A model generated the notes under the pieces. It saw only the letters and a list, made by a program, of their open reading frames with translations. It was not told the origin of the DNA and searched no databases. From positions 1 through 11,384 of the forward strand of contig JAJZAS010000026.1 in the NCBI GenBank assembly GCA_021799325.1: a DNA stretch of 11,384 bases, read 5' to 3'. How positions within the stretch are numbered: the stretch's first letter is position 1; each line of letters begins with the position of its first letter. Shown here piece by piece: positions 1-6,843 of this stretch. Both the position numbers and the translations under genes were made by a program. The stretch comes from Bacillota bacterium (GTDB lineage: Bacteria; Bacillota; Bacilli; Alicyclobacillales; SLC66).

Positions 1-1674
1 AATCATGGGATAACCGGCTAATACACCGTTTGCCATTGCCTCTTGAATACCTTCATCGACAGCCGGAATATATTCCCTTGGAACTACGCCACCGACGATT
101 TTGTTTTCAAAGGCATAACCGACACCGCGTTCCAGTGGCTCAAATTCCACCCAAACATGACCGTATTGCCCACGTCCACCGGACTGACGGACAAAACGAC
201 CTTCTGCCCTGACCTTGTTGCGGATGGTTTCCTTGTAGGCAACTTGTGGTTTACCTACATTCGCTTCCACCTTAAATTCGCGGAACAGACGGTCCACGAT
301 AATCTCAAGGTGGAGTTCACCCATCCCCGCGATAATCGTTTGGCCTGTCTCCTGGTTGGTAGAGGTCTTAAATGTAGGATCCTCTTCAGACAGTTTGTTC
401 AAGGCAATGCCCATTTTGTCTTGGTCGGCTTTGGTTTTTGGTTCGATAGCAACGGAAATCACCGGATCCGGGAACTCCATCGATTCGAGCACAATCGGAT
501 TTTTCTCATCACAAAGGGTATCCCCTGTGGTGGTATCCTTCAAACCTACAGCCGCGGCAATGTCTCCTGCATAAACGGAAGGAATTTCTTCCCGGTGGTT
601 CGCATGCATCTGCAGCACGCGCCCAATGCGTTCACGTTTGCCTTTGGTGGAGTTGAGTACGTAGGAACCTGCATTCATGACACCGGAATAGACACGGAAA
701 AACGCCAGTTTTCCTACAAACGGGTCGGTCATGATCTTAAATGCTAGCGCAGAGAATGCTTCTTCGTCACTGGCAAGCCGATGCGCCTCTTCACCGTCAG
801 GAGTTTGTCCCTTCACCGGAGGGATGTCAAGTGGAGACGGTAAGTACTCCACGACTGCATCCAGCATAGGTTGAACGCCTTTATTCCGATAAGAGGATCC
901 AGCCATCACTGGCACCAGTTTGGAGGTGATCGTCCCCAAACGAATCGCTTTTTTCAACTCATCGTTCGTGATTTCTTCGCCTTCAAGGTACTTCATCATC
1001 AATTCTTCGTCGACTTCTGCAGCTGCTTCAATCAACTTCGTGCGATATTCCTCTACCTGTTCAAGGTATTCTTCCGGAATTTCGCGAGATTCTGAAGTGG
1101 TTCCCAAATCGTCAGTATAAATGATCGCGCGTTGTTCCACGAGGTCGATAACGCCATAGAAGTGATCTTCCGCACCTACTGGTACTTGGATCGCTACTGG
1201 ATTGGCATGCAATTTGGTTCGGATTTGATCCACTGTCATGAAGAAATCCGCCCCGACGATGTCCATTTTATTGACATACGCAACACGCGGTACACCGTAT
1301 TTATCAGCTTGGCGCCAAACTGTCTCAGACTGTGGCTCAACACCGTTTTTTGCATCAAAAACCGCTACAGCACCATCGAGCACGCGAAGTGAACGTTCCA
1401 CTTCAACAGTAAAATCGACGTGACCAGGCGTATCGATGATGTTGATCCGATGTCCCTTCCACTGTGCAGTTGTTGCCGCAGAAGTAATCGTGATTCCGCG
1501 TTCTTGCTCTTGCACCATCCAGTCCATGGTAGCTGCGCCTTCGTGGACTTCTCCGATCTTATGGACACGACCGGTGTAGAACAAGACACGTTCGGTTGTC
1601 GTTGTTTTCCCCGCGTCGATGTGTGCCATTATCCCGATGTTGCGAGTTTTCTCTAGCGGGAATTGCCTAGGCAT
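1..1674 (-). CDS. fusA: Elongation factor G (EF-G), 5' part, cut by window edge
   Basis: EF-G is the ribosomal translocase GTPase, which moves tRNAs and mRNA after peptide bond formation and also helps recycle ribosomes. The reading frame is open from an ATG at 1674 to the window edge, giving 558 codons of an expected 690 or so. The protein begins MPRQFPLEKTRNIGIMAHID. Visible GTPase motifs are the P-loop AHIDAGKT (residues 17-24), switch I with RGITI (59-63), DTPGH (81-85) and NKMD (about 135-138). Domains II and III follow, and domain IV is entered with GGVVPREYIPAV. The rest of domain IV and domain V lie outside. The start is supported by an AAAGGGGG ribosome site 8 bases upstream; an ATG between them is out of frame. 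It lies 35 bases after rpsG in the str operon, and in Bacilli tuf usually follows. Identity is certain from continuous similarity to B. subtilis FusA. Confidence 0.98.
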   Translation of the reverse strand, partial: MPRQFPLEKTRNIGIMAHIDAGKTTTTERVLFYTGRVHKIGEVHEGAATMDWMVQEQERGITITSAATTAQWKGHRINIIDTPGHVDFTVEVERSLRVLDGAVAVFDAKNGVEPQSETVWRQADKYGVPRVAYVNKMDIVGADFFMTVDQIRTKLHANPVAIQVPVGAEDHFYGVIDLVEQRAIIYTDDLGTTSESREIPEEYLEQVEEYRTKLIEAAAEVDEELMMKYLEGEEITNDELKKAIRLGTITSKLVPVMAGSSYRNKGVQPMLDAVVEYLPSPLDIPPVKGQTPDGEEAHRLASDEEAFSALAFKIMTDPFVGKLAFFRVYSGVMNAGSYVLNSTKGKRERIGRVLQMHANHREEIPSVYAGDIAAAVGLKDTTTGDTLCDEKNPIVLESMEFPDPVISVAIEPKTKADQDKMGIALNKLSEEDPTFKTSTNQETGQTIIAGMGELHLEIIVDRLFREFKVEANVGKPQVAYKETIRNKVRAEGRFVRQSGGRGQYGHVWVEFEPLERGVGYAFENKIVGGVVPREYIPAVDEGIQEAMANGVLAGYPMI

Positions 1675-1709
1675 GAATTCATCCCCCTTTCCTGTACAAA
1701 ATCAAATTA

Positions 1710-2180
1710 CTACCAACGATAATGTGCGAATGCGCGGTTTGCTTCCGCCATGCGGTGAGTTTCTTCGCGCTTTTTCACAGAGCCGCCTACATTGTTGGAC
1801 GCATCGATAATTTCGCCTGCAAGCCTGTCGTCCATCCCTTTTTCATGGCGTTGTCTCGCATAATTGACGAGCCAGCGTACACCAAGGGTAAAACGACGCT
1901 CTGGACGAACCTCAATCGGCACTTGATAGTTTGCACCGCCAACACGGCGAGGTTTGACCTCGAGAACCGGCATAATATTGTTCATTGCAGTATCAAATAC
2001 TTCTTTGGGATCTTTCCCAGTGCGTTCTCTCACTTTATCAAAAGCGGTATACACGATTTGCTGCGCAATTCCGCGTTTACCATCAAGCATCACTTTGTTG
2101 ATTAACCGCGTCACTTCTTTGCTCGAATAGATAGGATCCTCAAGCACATCTCTGCGCGGTACCGGACCTTTACGTGGCAT
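1710..2180 (-). CDS. rpsG: 30S ribosomal protein S7
   Basis: S7 is a primary 16S rRNA-binding protein that nucleates assembly of the 30S head and lies near the E-site tRNA. The protein is 156 residues, the usual Bacilli length. It begins MPRKGPVPRRDVLEDPIYSS and ends AFAHYRW, both characteristic of the family, with the conserved GGANYQVPIEVRPERR stretch near residues 81-96. The ATG at 2180 has an AAGGAGG ribosome site 7 bases upstream. It sits 41 bases after rpsL and 35 bases before fusA, so it is an internal cistron of the str operon. In E. coli S7 represses its own operon by binding the S12-S7 spacer; here that spacer can fold a hairpin over the ribosome site (see separate entry), but such control in this organism is only inferred. 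No oddities were seen. Confidence 0.98.
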   Translation of the reverse strand: MPRKGPVPRRDVLEDPIYSSKEVTRLINKVMLDGKRGIAQQIVYTAFDKVRERTGKDPKEVFDTAMNNIMPVLEVKPRRVGGANYQVPIEVRPERRFTLGVRWLVNYARQRHEKGMDDRLAGEIIDASNNVGGSVKKREETHRMAEANRAFAHYRW

Positions 2181-2216
2181 TGGATAGCCTCCTTTCCAAT
2201 TGTTGCTTAAAATCCA
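2181..2216 (-). promoter_or_regulatory. Hairpin in the rpsL-rpsG spacer enclosing the rpsG ribosome site
   Basis: In the transcript, the arm TGGAT plus AGC pairs with GCT plus ATCCA. This gives 5 and 3 base pairs separated by a four-base bulge (TTTA) on the 5' side, and the 3' arm ends directly before the rpsG ATG. The rpsG ribosome site lies in the 16-base loop. The pairing is read directly from the sequence; a role in translational coupling or S7 feedback is inference from the E. coli str operon. Confidence 0.4.
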
Positions 2217-2221
2217 TCAGA

Positions 2222-2641
2222 TTACGCTTTTTTCTTAGGACGCTTAGCGCCGTATTTCGACCTTGCCTGCATTCTGTCCTTGACACCTGCAGTATCAAGC
2301 GCACCGCGCACGATGTGGTAACGAACACCTGGCAGGTCCTTTACGCGGCCACCGCGCACAAGCACCACGGAGTGCTCCTGCAAATTGTGACCGATGCCTG
2401 GAATATAGGCCGTTACCTCAATGCCGTTGGTTAAACGCACACGAGCGTACTTACGAAGCGCTGAGTTTGGTTTCTTCGGCGTCATCGTCCCTACACGCGT
2501 GCACACGCCGCGCTTTTGTGGCGATGGCAGGTCGGTTTGCTCTTTCTGGTAACTGTTGTACCCCTTTTGCAAAGCCGGCGCCTTCGATTTTTCTTCCATA
2601 GCCATGCGGCCCTTGCGAACGAGTTGATTGATCGTCGGCAT
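2222..2641 (-). CDS. rpsL: 30S ribosomal protein S12
   Basis: S12 sits at the interface side of the 30S decoding centre and influences codon-anticodon fidelity. The protein is 139 residues, begins MPTINQLVRKGR and ends with a basic tail GAKRPKKKA, as in other Bacilli (about 138 residues). The decoding-loop motifs are intact: TPKKPNSALRKYARVR, with the lysine at residue 56 that is the classic streptomycin-resistance site, and GRVKDLPGVRYH, whose aspartate is the residue methylthiolated in some bacteria. Both match the drug-sensitive wild type. The frame stays open 15 codons further upstream, but the ATG at 2641 is the start: an excellent AAAGGAGGTG site ends 5 bases before it, and the family begins here. 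It follows rplGB in the str operon after a structured spacer of about 130 bases. Confidence 0.98.
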   Translation of the reverse strand: MPTINQLVRKGRMAMEEKSKAPALQKGYNSYQKEQTDLPSPQKRGVCTRVGTMTPKKPNSALRKYARVRLTNGIEVTAYIPGIGHNLQEHSVVLVRGGRVKDLPGVRYHIVRGALDTAGVKDRMQARSKYGAKRPKKKA

Positions 2642-2667
2642 GATTACACCTCCTTTACTTCTTGGCA

Positions 2668-2755
2668 GCCTTGTTTTCAAGGCCACTGATCCTGGTGGTT
2701 CACTTTTAGATAATGAAAAGTGTCATTCCGACTGTTTCATGCAAACGGATCGGAA
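2668..2755 (-). promoter_or_regulatory. Spacer before rpsL with three consecutive hairpins
   Basis: The spacer between rplGB and rpsL holds three inverted repeats in a row. First in the transcript, TTCCGA pairs with TCGGAA (2750-2755 with 2726-2731), with an inner GTTT/AAAC stem and a small asymmetric internal loop. Second, CACTTTT pairs with AAAAGTG (2701-2722), with an 8-base loop. Third, GCCTTG-AAAA-CAAGGC (2668-2683) is a perfect 6-pair hairpin that can extend to 9 pairs with wobbles. It ends 11 bases before the rpsL ribosome site. None is followed by a T-run, so they are not ordinary terminators. Possible roles are mRNA processing, stability, or binding of a ribosomal protein; I know of no established element that this matches. 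Confidence 0.4.
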
Positions 2756-2770
2756 CCCCAGACTTCTTAA

Positions 2771-3016
2771 TCAAAGAATAAGTCCTACGGCAGAAGCCCC
2801 CACGGACAACCCGCAGGCTTTCCCAAGCTTTGTCTGACTGTCCACATGAGAGACAGGGACGCCTGCATCGCGGCATGCCTCAATGACCGGCTGAACCACT
2901 CTACTATCCGCATCATCTGCCACATATACTTCAGACAATTCGTGTTTCTGAAGTGCCCGCAACGTTGCGGAGGCCCCTACTGTACGCTTCTTGTGAGCTT
3001 TCACTCGTTCGTACAA
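2771..3016 (-). CDS. rplGB: L7Ae-family K-turn RNA-binding protein (YbxF-like)
   Basis: This small basic protein of the L7Ae/L30e/Gadd45 fold matches B. subtilis YbxF (RplGB), which binds kink-turn RNA and associates with ribosomes. Its exact physiological role is not settled. With a TTG start at 3016 it is 81 residues, against 82 in YbxF. The family signature is clear: VGASATLRALQKHELSEVYV near residues 13-32, then KLGKACGLSVGASAVGLIL to the C terminus, nearly the same as YbxF (KLGKACGIEVGAAAVAIIL). The TTG is chosen because an AAGGAGG site (3024-3030) sits 7 bases before it and the N terminus then aligns with YbxF. A GTG at 3034 would put the ribosome site inside the gene. It is the first gene after the str promoter and comes right before rpsL, as in other Bacilli. 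Confidence 0.92.
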   Translation of the reverse strand: MYERVKAHKKRTVGASATLRALQKHELSEVYVADDADSRVVQPVIEACRDAGVPVSHVDSQTKLGKACGLSVGASAVGLIL

Positions 3017-3056
3017 TGGTCTTCCTCCTTGCACACGCTCATAGGCGCACTTGTGA

Positions 3057-3086
3057 ATATTACCACCGCATATCCCGCCATGTCAA
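3057..3086 (-). promoter_or_regulatory. Predicted sigma-A promoter of the str operon
   Basis: On the minus strand a perfect -35 box TTGACA (3081-3086) is followed after 18 bases by TAATAT (3057-3062), preceded by TGG, an extended -10. Transcription would start near 3050, giving a 5' leader of about 34 bases before the TTG start of rplGB. It lies directly downstream of the rpoC terminator-like hairpin, so the str genes can be transcribed separately from rpoBC. B. subtilis is also known to have a promoter here. A short inverted repeat CACTTG/CAAGTG flanks the boxes and may be chance. Confidence 0.75.
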
Positions 3087-3102
3087 GTGATGATCATCCA
3101 TT

Positions 3103-3140
3103 TAAAAACCGGATGTGCACTTTCATCATGCGCATCCGGT
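3103..3140 (-). terminator. Rho-independent terminator-like hairpin after rpoC
   Basis: In the transcript, ACCGGATG pairs with CATCCGGT for 8 continuous base pairs. A C-A mismatch and two further pairs extend the stem towards an 11-base loop. The stem runs straight into five T residues (3104-3108) and then AAA. It begins 13 bases after the rpoC stop. The form fits an intrinsic terminator, although the short T-run suggests it may be partly leaky, letting some rpoBC transcripts continue into the str genes. Confidence 0.65.
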
Positions 3141-3152
3141 CCTTCGTTGCGA

Positions 3153-6100
3153 TTATTCTCCGTCTACGCCGACAGCTTCGAGATGAGTATTGTCATCCTC
3201 TGCGCCAGTACTTTCTGTCTCCCCTGCATCCAAATCAAGCACATCGATGTTGCGATAGCGGGACATACCTGTACCTGCGGGGATCAGTTTACCGATGATG
3301 ACGTTCTCCTTGAGTCCAATCAGCCGGTCCACTTTTCCTTTAATCGCTGCCTCTGTTAGGACACGTGTCGTTTCCTGGAACGAAGCCGCGGATAAAAATG
3401 AATCTGTTTCAAGCGATGCCTTCGTGATGCCGAGAAGGGCCGCTTTTGCAACTGCCGGTTCTCCGCCTGACAGTAGCGCTTTGCGATTCGCTTCTTCAAA
3501 TTCAAATAGGTCAGCATAGGTACCTGGCAAGAGATCCGTAGTGCCACTGTCTGCAATGCGAACCTTTCTCATCATCTGGCGAATCATGACCTCAACGTGC
3601 TTGTCGTTGATGTCCACGCCCTGAATCCGGTATACACGCTGCACTTCACGCAGCAAATAATTCTGAACGCCGCGAAGGCCTTTGACGCGTAGCAACTCTT
3701 TGGGATCAACAGATCCTTCTGTCAATTCGTCGCCCGCTTCCACTTCCATGCCTACTTCGACGCGTAGCCGTGAACCAAATGGAACGGTATAGACTTTGGT
3801 CTCGGTCTCGCCTGTCACTTCAATCTCGCGTTTTTCTTTCACTTCGCGGATTTCTGTGATTTTCCCTGCAACCTCAGTGATCATCGCTTGCCCTTTCGGA
3901 TTGCGGGCTTCAAAAAGCTCCTGAATCCGAGGCAAACCTTGAGTGATGTCATCTCCTGCAACGCCGCCTGTGTGGAACGTCCGCATGGTGAGCTGGGTTC
4001 CCGGTTCTCCGATGGATTGGGCGGCGATGATGCCAACTGCTTCACCGATTTCCACCATTTTGCCTGTGGCCAAGTTTCGACCATAGCAACGGATACAGAC
4101 CCCGTGACGCGCACGACAGCTTAACACAGAGCGAATGGTCACTTTCTTGACCCCAGCTTCGATAATGGTTCTTGCCATCGTATCGTCGATCAACTGATTT
4201 TTGTTGACCAAAATCTCGCCTGTCTCTGGGTGCTTGACTGTTTCAAAAGCGACCCGTCCCGTGATGCGGTCATACAAATCTTCGATAATTTCTTTGCCAT
4301 CCCGCATCTGATCCACGGTAATGCCGCGATCTGTACCGCAATCTTCAATCCTCACGATGGTATCCTGCGCCACGTCTACAAGACGCCTCGTCAGATAACC
4401 TGAGTCAGCCGTCCGCAGCGCGGTATCAGCCAAACCTTTTCGTGCACCGTGTGTGGAAATAAAGTACTCGAGCACAGAGAGACCTTCCCGGAAATTCGAC
4501 TTGATCGGCAACTCGATGATGCGGCCAGCAGGGTTGGCCATCAGTCCGCGCATACCAGCAAGCTGAGTGATTTGGGAGACCGAACCACGGGCTCCCGAAT
4601 TGGCCATCATATAAATGGGATTAAAGCGATCGAGCGATCCCATGAGCGTGTTGGTCAGTTCATCTTTCGCATTACTCCAGATACTAATAAACCGGTTATA
4701 ACGTTCATCTTCCGTAATCAACCCGCGCCGATACTGGGCAAGCACCTTATCTTCCTGTTGCTCTGCTTCCGCAAGGATTTTCTCCTTTTGCTCAGGAACA
4801 TAAATATCCGCCACAGAGATCGTAATACCCGCCTTCGTAGAATACGAAAAGCCAAGGCGCTTCACACGGTCGAGGATTTCCGCAGTCTGTGTAGTGCCAT
4901 AGCGGTCGAAACACTCCCCAATGATGGAACCAAGGAACGACTTAACCACGGCGCCTTTTTGCGGGAGCTTCTGGATTGCATCGCGCACATGAGCGCCTTT
5001 ATCGAATAAAAAGTAATCATCTGGCGTACCGTGCAGCAAATTGTTGCGATCCGCCACGTTAATGTAAGGAAAATCAGCCGGAAAAATTTCGTTAAACAGT
5101 ATTTTCCCTGGCGTGGTGATAATTAACGCTTCCTGTTGCGGTGGCGTAAAGGAAGTTTTGTTAAGCGTCCGCGCCGGTATGGCAATTCGGGAATGCAGAG
5201 ACACTTGATTGTAGTGATAAGCGATAAACACTTCTTCCGGCGTGCTGAAAATCAGTCCTTCACCGGGGTCATTTTCTTTTTCAATCGTCAGATAGTAAGA
5301 TCCAAGCACCATGTCCTGAGTCGGTGTGACCACAGGTTTGCCGTCTTTCGGATTCAAAATGTTATGCGCCGCGAGCATTAACAGCCTTGCTTCCGCCTGT
5401 GCTTCGGCGGAAAGCGGCACGTGAACGGCCATTTGGTCACCGTCAAAGTCTGCATTGTAGGCCGTACACACGAGCGGATGAAGCTTAATGGCGCGACCTG
5501 CGACGAGTATCGGCTCAAACGCCTGAATGCCAAGACGGTGTAAGGTGGGTGCGCGGTTCAAAAGCACCGGGTGCTCCGTGATTACCTGCTCCAAAACGTC
5601 CCACACATCAGAGGAGACGCGTTCCACTTTGCGCTTAGCGCTCTTGATATTGTGTGCATAGCCTTGAGCCACAAGCTCTTTCATGACAAATGGCTTGAAT
5701 AGTTCAAGCGCCATTTCTTTAGGCAATCCGCATTGATACATTTTGAGTTCCGGGCCCACCACAATAACTGAACGGCCAGAGTAGTCGACGCGTTTGCCAA
5801 GCAAATTCTGACGGAAACGGCCTTGTTTCCCTTTTAGCATGTGGGAAAGAGACTTGAGCGGGCGATTGCCAGGTCCTGTAACAGGACGTCCGCGGCGACC
5901 GTTATCAATTAACGCATCCACCGCTTCTTGCAGCATCCGTTTTTCATTCTGTACGATGATGTCCGGTGCGCCAAGGTCGAGCAACCGCTTCAAACGGTTG
6001 TTGCGGTTGATCACCCGGCGATACAAGTCATTCAGGTCCGAGGTGGCGAAACGACCACCGTCAAGCTGGACCATCGGGCGCAGATCTGGAGGAATCACCG

Positions 6101-6794
6101 GTAGCACATCGAGAATCATCCAACTGGGATGATTGCCGGATTGCTTGAATGCATCCAGCACTTCTAGACGCTTGATCGCGCGATTTCTGCGCTGGCCTTG
6201 AACCGACTTCAACTCTTCGCGAAGGGTTTCAATTTCGCGATCAAGATCGATGTCAAGCAACAATTTTTTAATCGATTCCGCACCCATGCCCGCTTCAAAG
6301 GCAAGGCCATATTTTTCACGATAGCTACGGTATTCTTTTTCAGAGAGCAATTGTTTTTTCTCAAGCGGCGTATCACCAGGTTCGGTCACTACATAAGAAG
6401 CAAAGTAAATGACTTCTTCTAGCGACCTAGGCGACATATCAAGCACCAGCCCCATGCGGCTCGGGATTCCCTTGAAATACCAAATATGCGATACAGGGGC
6501 AGCGAGTTCAATATGCCCCATCCGCTCCCGCCTTACTTTGGAACGAGTGACCTCCACCCCACAACGGTCGCACACCACGCCTTTATATCGGACGCGCTTA
6601 TACTTACCGCAATGACATTCCCAGTCACGGGTAGGCCCAAAGATCTTCTCGCAGAAGAGTCCTTCCTTTTCGGGTTTTAGCGTACGATAGTTAATTGTTT
6701 CCGGTTTTTTTACTTCTCCATGCGACCACGAACGAATCATGTCCGGCGAAGCTAACCCGATTTTCATATATTCAAAGTTATTCACGTCAAGCAT
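3153..6794 (-). CDS. rpoC: DNA-directed RNA polymerase subunit beta'
   Basis: The beta' subunit forms one half of the RNA polymerase cleft and carries the catalytic magnesium site. The protein is 1213 residues, slightly longer than the 1199 of B. subtilis. Zinc-binding domain 1 has cysteines 60, 62, 75 and 78. The catalytic loop NADFDGD has aspartates 449, 451 and 453. The second zinc site uses cysteines 819, 893, 900 and 903. The bridge helix region lies near 770-805, and the trigger loop begins around MRTFHTGG (937-944). All these positions match the family, with no insertion beforehand. The ATG at 6794 has a GGGAGGG ribosome site (6801-6807) 6 bases away. It follows rpoB after 49 bases in the same transcript. 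The C terminus is acidic (ending GVDGE) and is the least conserved part. Intact, with no frameshift. Confidence 0.99.
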   Translation of the reverse strand: MLDVNNFEYMKIGLASPDMIRSWSHGEVKKPETINYRTLKPEKEGLFCEKIFGPTRDWECHCGKYKRVRYKGVVCDRCGVEVTRSKVRRERMGHIELAAPVSHIWYFKGIPSRMGLVLDMSPRSLEEVIYFASYVVTEPGDTPLEKKQLLSEKEYRSYREKYGLAFEAGMGAESIKKLLLDIDLDREIETLREELKSVQGQRRNRAIKRLEVLDAFKQSGNHPSWMILDVLPVIPPDLRPMVQLDGGRFATSDLNDLYRRVINRNNRLKRLLDLGAPDIIVQNEKRMLQEAVDALIDNGRRGRPVTGPGNRPLKSLSHMLKGKQGRFRQNLLGKRVDYSGRSVIVVGPELKMYQCGLPKEMALELFKPFVMKELVAQGYAHNIKSAKRKVERVSSDVWDVLEQVITEHPVLLNRAPTLHRLGIQAFEPILVAGRAIKLHPLVCTAYNADFDGDQMAVHVPLSAEAQAEARLLMLAAHNILNPKDGKPVVTPTQDMVLGSYYLTIEKENDPGEGLIFSTPEEVFIAYHYNQVSLHSRIAIPARTLNKTSFTPPQQEALIITTPGKILFNEIFPADFPYINVADRNNLLHGTPDDYFLFDKGAHVRDAIQKLPQKGAVVKSFLGSIIGECFDRYGTTQTAEILDRVKRLGFSYSTKAGITISVADIYVPEQKEKILAEAEQQEDKVLAQYRRGLITEDERYNRFISIWSNAKDELTNTLMGSLDRFNPIYMMANSGARGSVSQITQLAGMRGLMANPAGRIIELPIKSNFREGLSVLEYFISTHGARKGLADTALRTADSGYLTRRLVDVAQDTIVRIEDCGTDRGITVDQMRDGKEIIEDLYDRITGRVAFETVKHPETGEILVNKNQLIDDTMARTIIEAGVKKVTIRSVLSCRARHGVCIRCYGRNLATGKMVEIGEAVGIIAAQSIGEPGTQLTMRTFHTGGVAGDDITQGLPRIQELFEARNPKGQAMITEVAGKITEIREVKEKREIEVTGETETKVYTVPFGSRLRVEVGMEVEAGDELTEGSVDPKELLRVKGLRGVQNYLLREVQRVYRIQGVDINDKHVEVMIRQMMRKVRIADSGTTDLLPGTYADLFEFEEANRKALLSGGEPAVAKAALLGITKASLETDSFLSAASFQETTRVLTEAAIKGKVDRLIGLKENVIIGKLIPAGTGMSRYRNIDVLDLDAGETESTGAEDDNTHLEAVGVDGE

Positions 6795-6843
6795 GGGGGT
6801 CCCTCCCTCAATTGATCAGGTTCCTTACACCGCTTGCGCGAGA

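Noticed and set aside
43..747. Long plus-strand open frame (234 codons) across the fusA region
   Set aside because: It is antisense to the continuous, highly conserved EF-G frame, lacks a ribosome site and resembles no family.
2642..2686. N-terminal extension of S12 from an upstream in-frame ATG
   Set aside because: The extension has no family support, and the strong AAAGGAGGTG site belongs to the ATG at 2641.
2701..2740. Separate promoter for rpsL in the rplGB-rpsL spacer
   Set aside because: AT-rich words such as CATTAT occur, but no -35 box is found at an acceptable distance.
3119..3129. Box C-like ATGATGA in the loop of the rpoC terminator as an L7Ae/K-turn target
   Set aside because: No partner box D or tandem G-A pairing is present, and the match is short and lies in a terminator loop.
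4449..5009. Plus-strand open frame of 186 codons inside rpoC
   Set aside because: It is an antisense shadow of the conserved beta' coding sequence, with no start signal and low-complexity, non-family composition.
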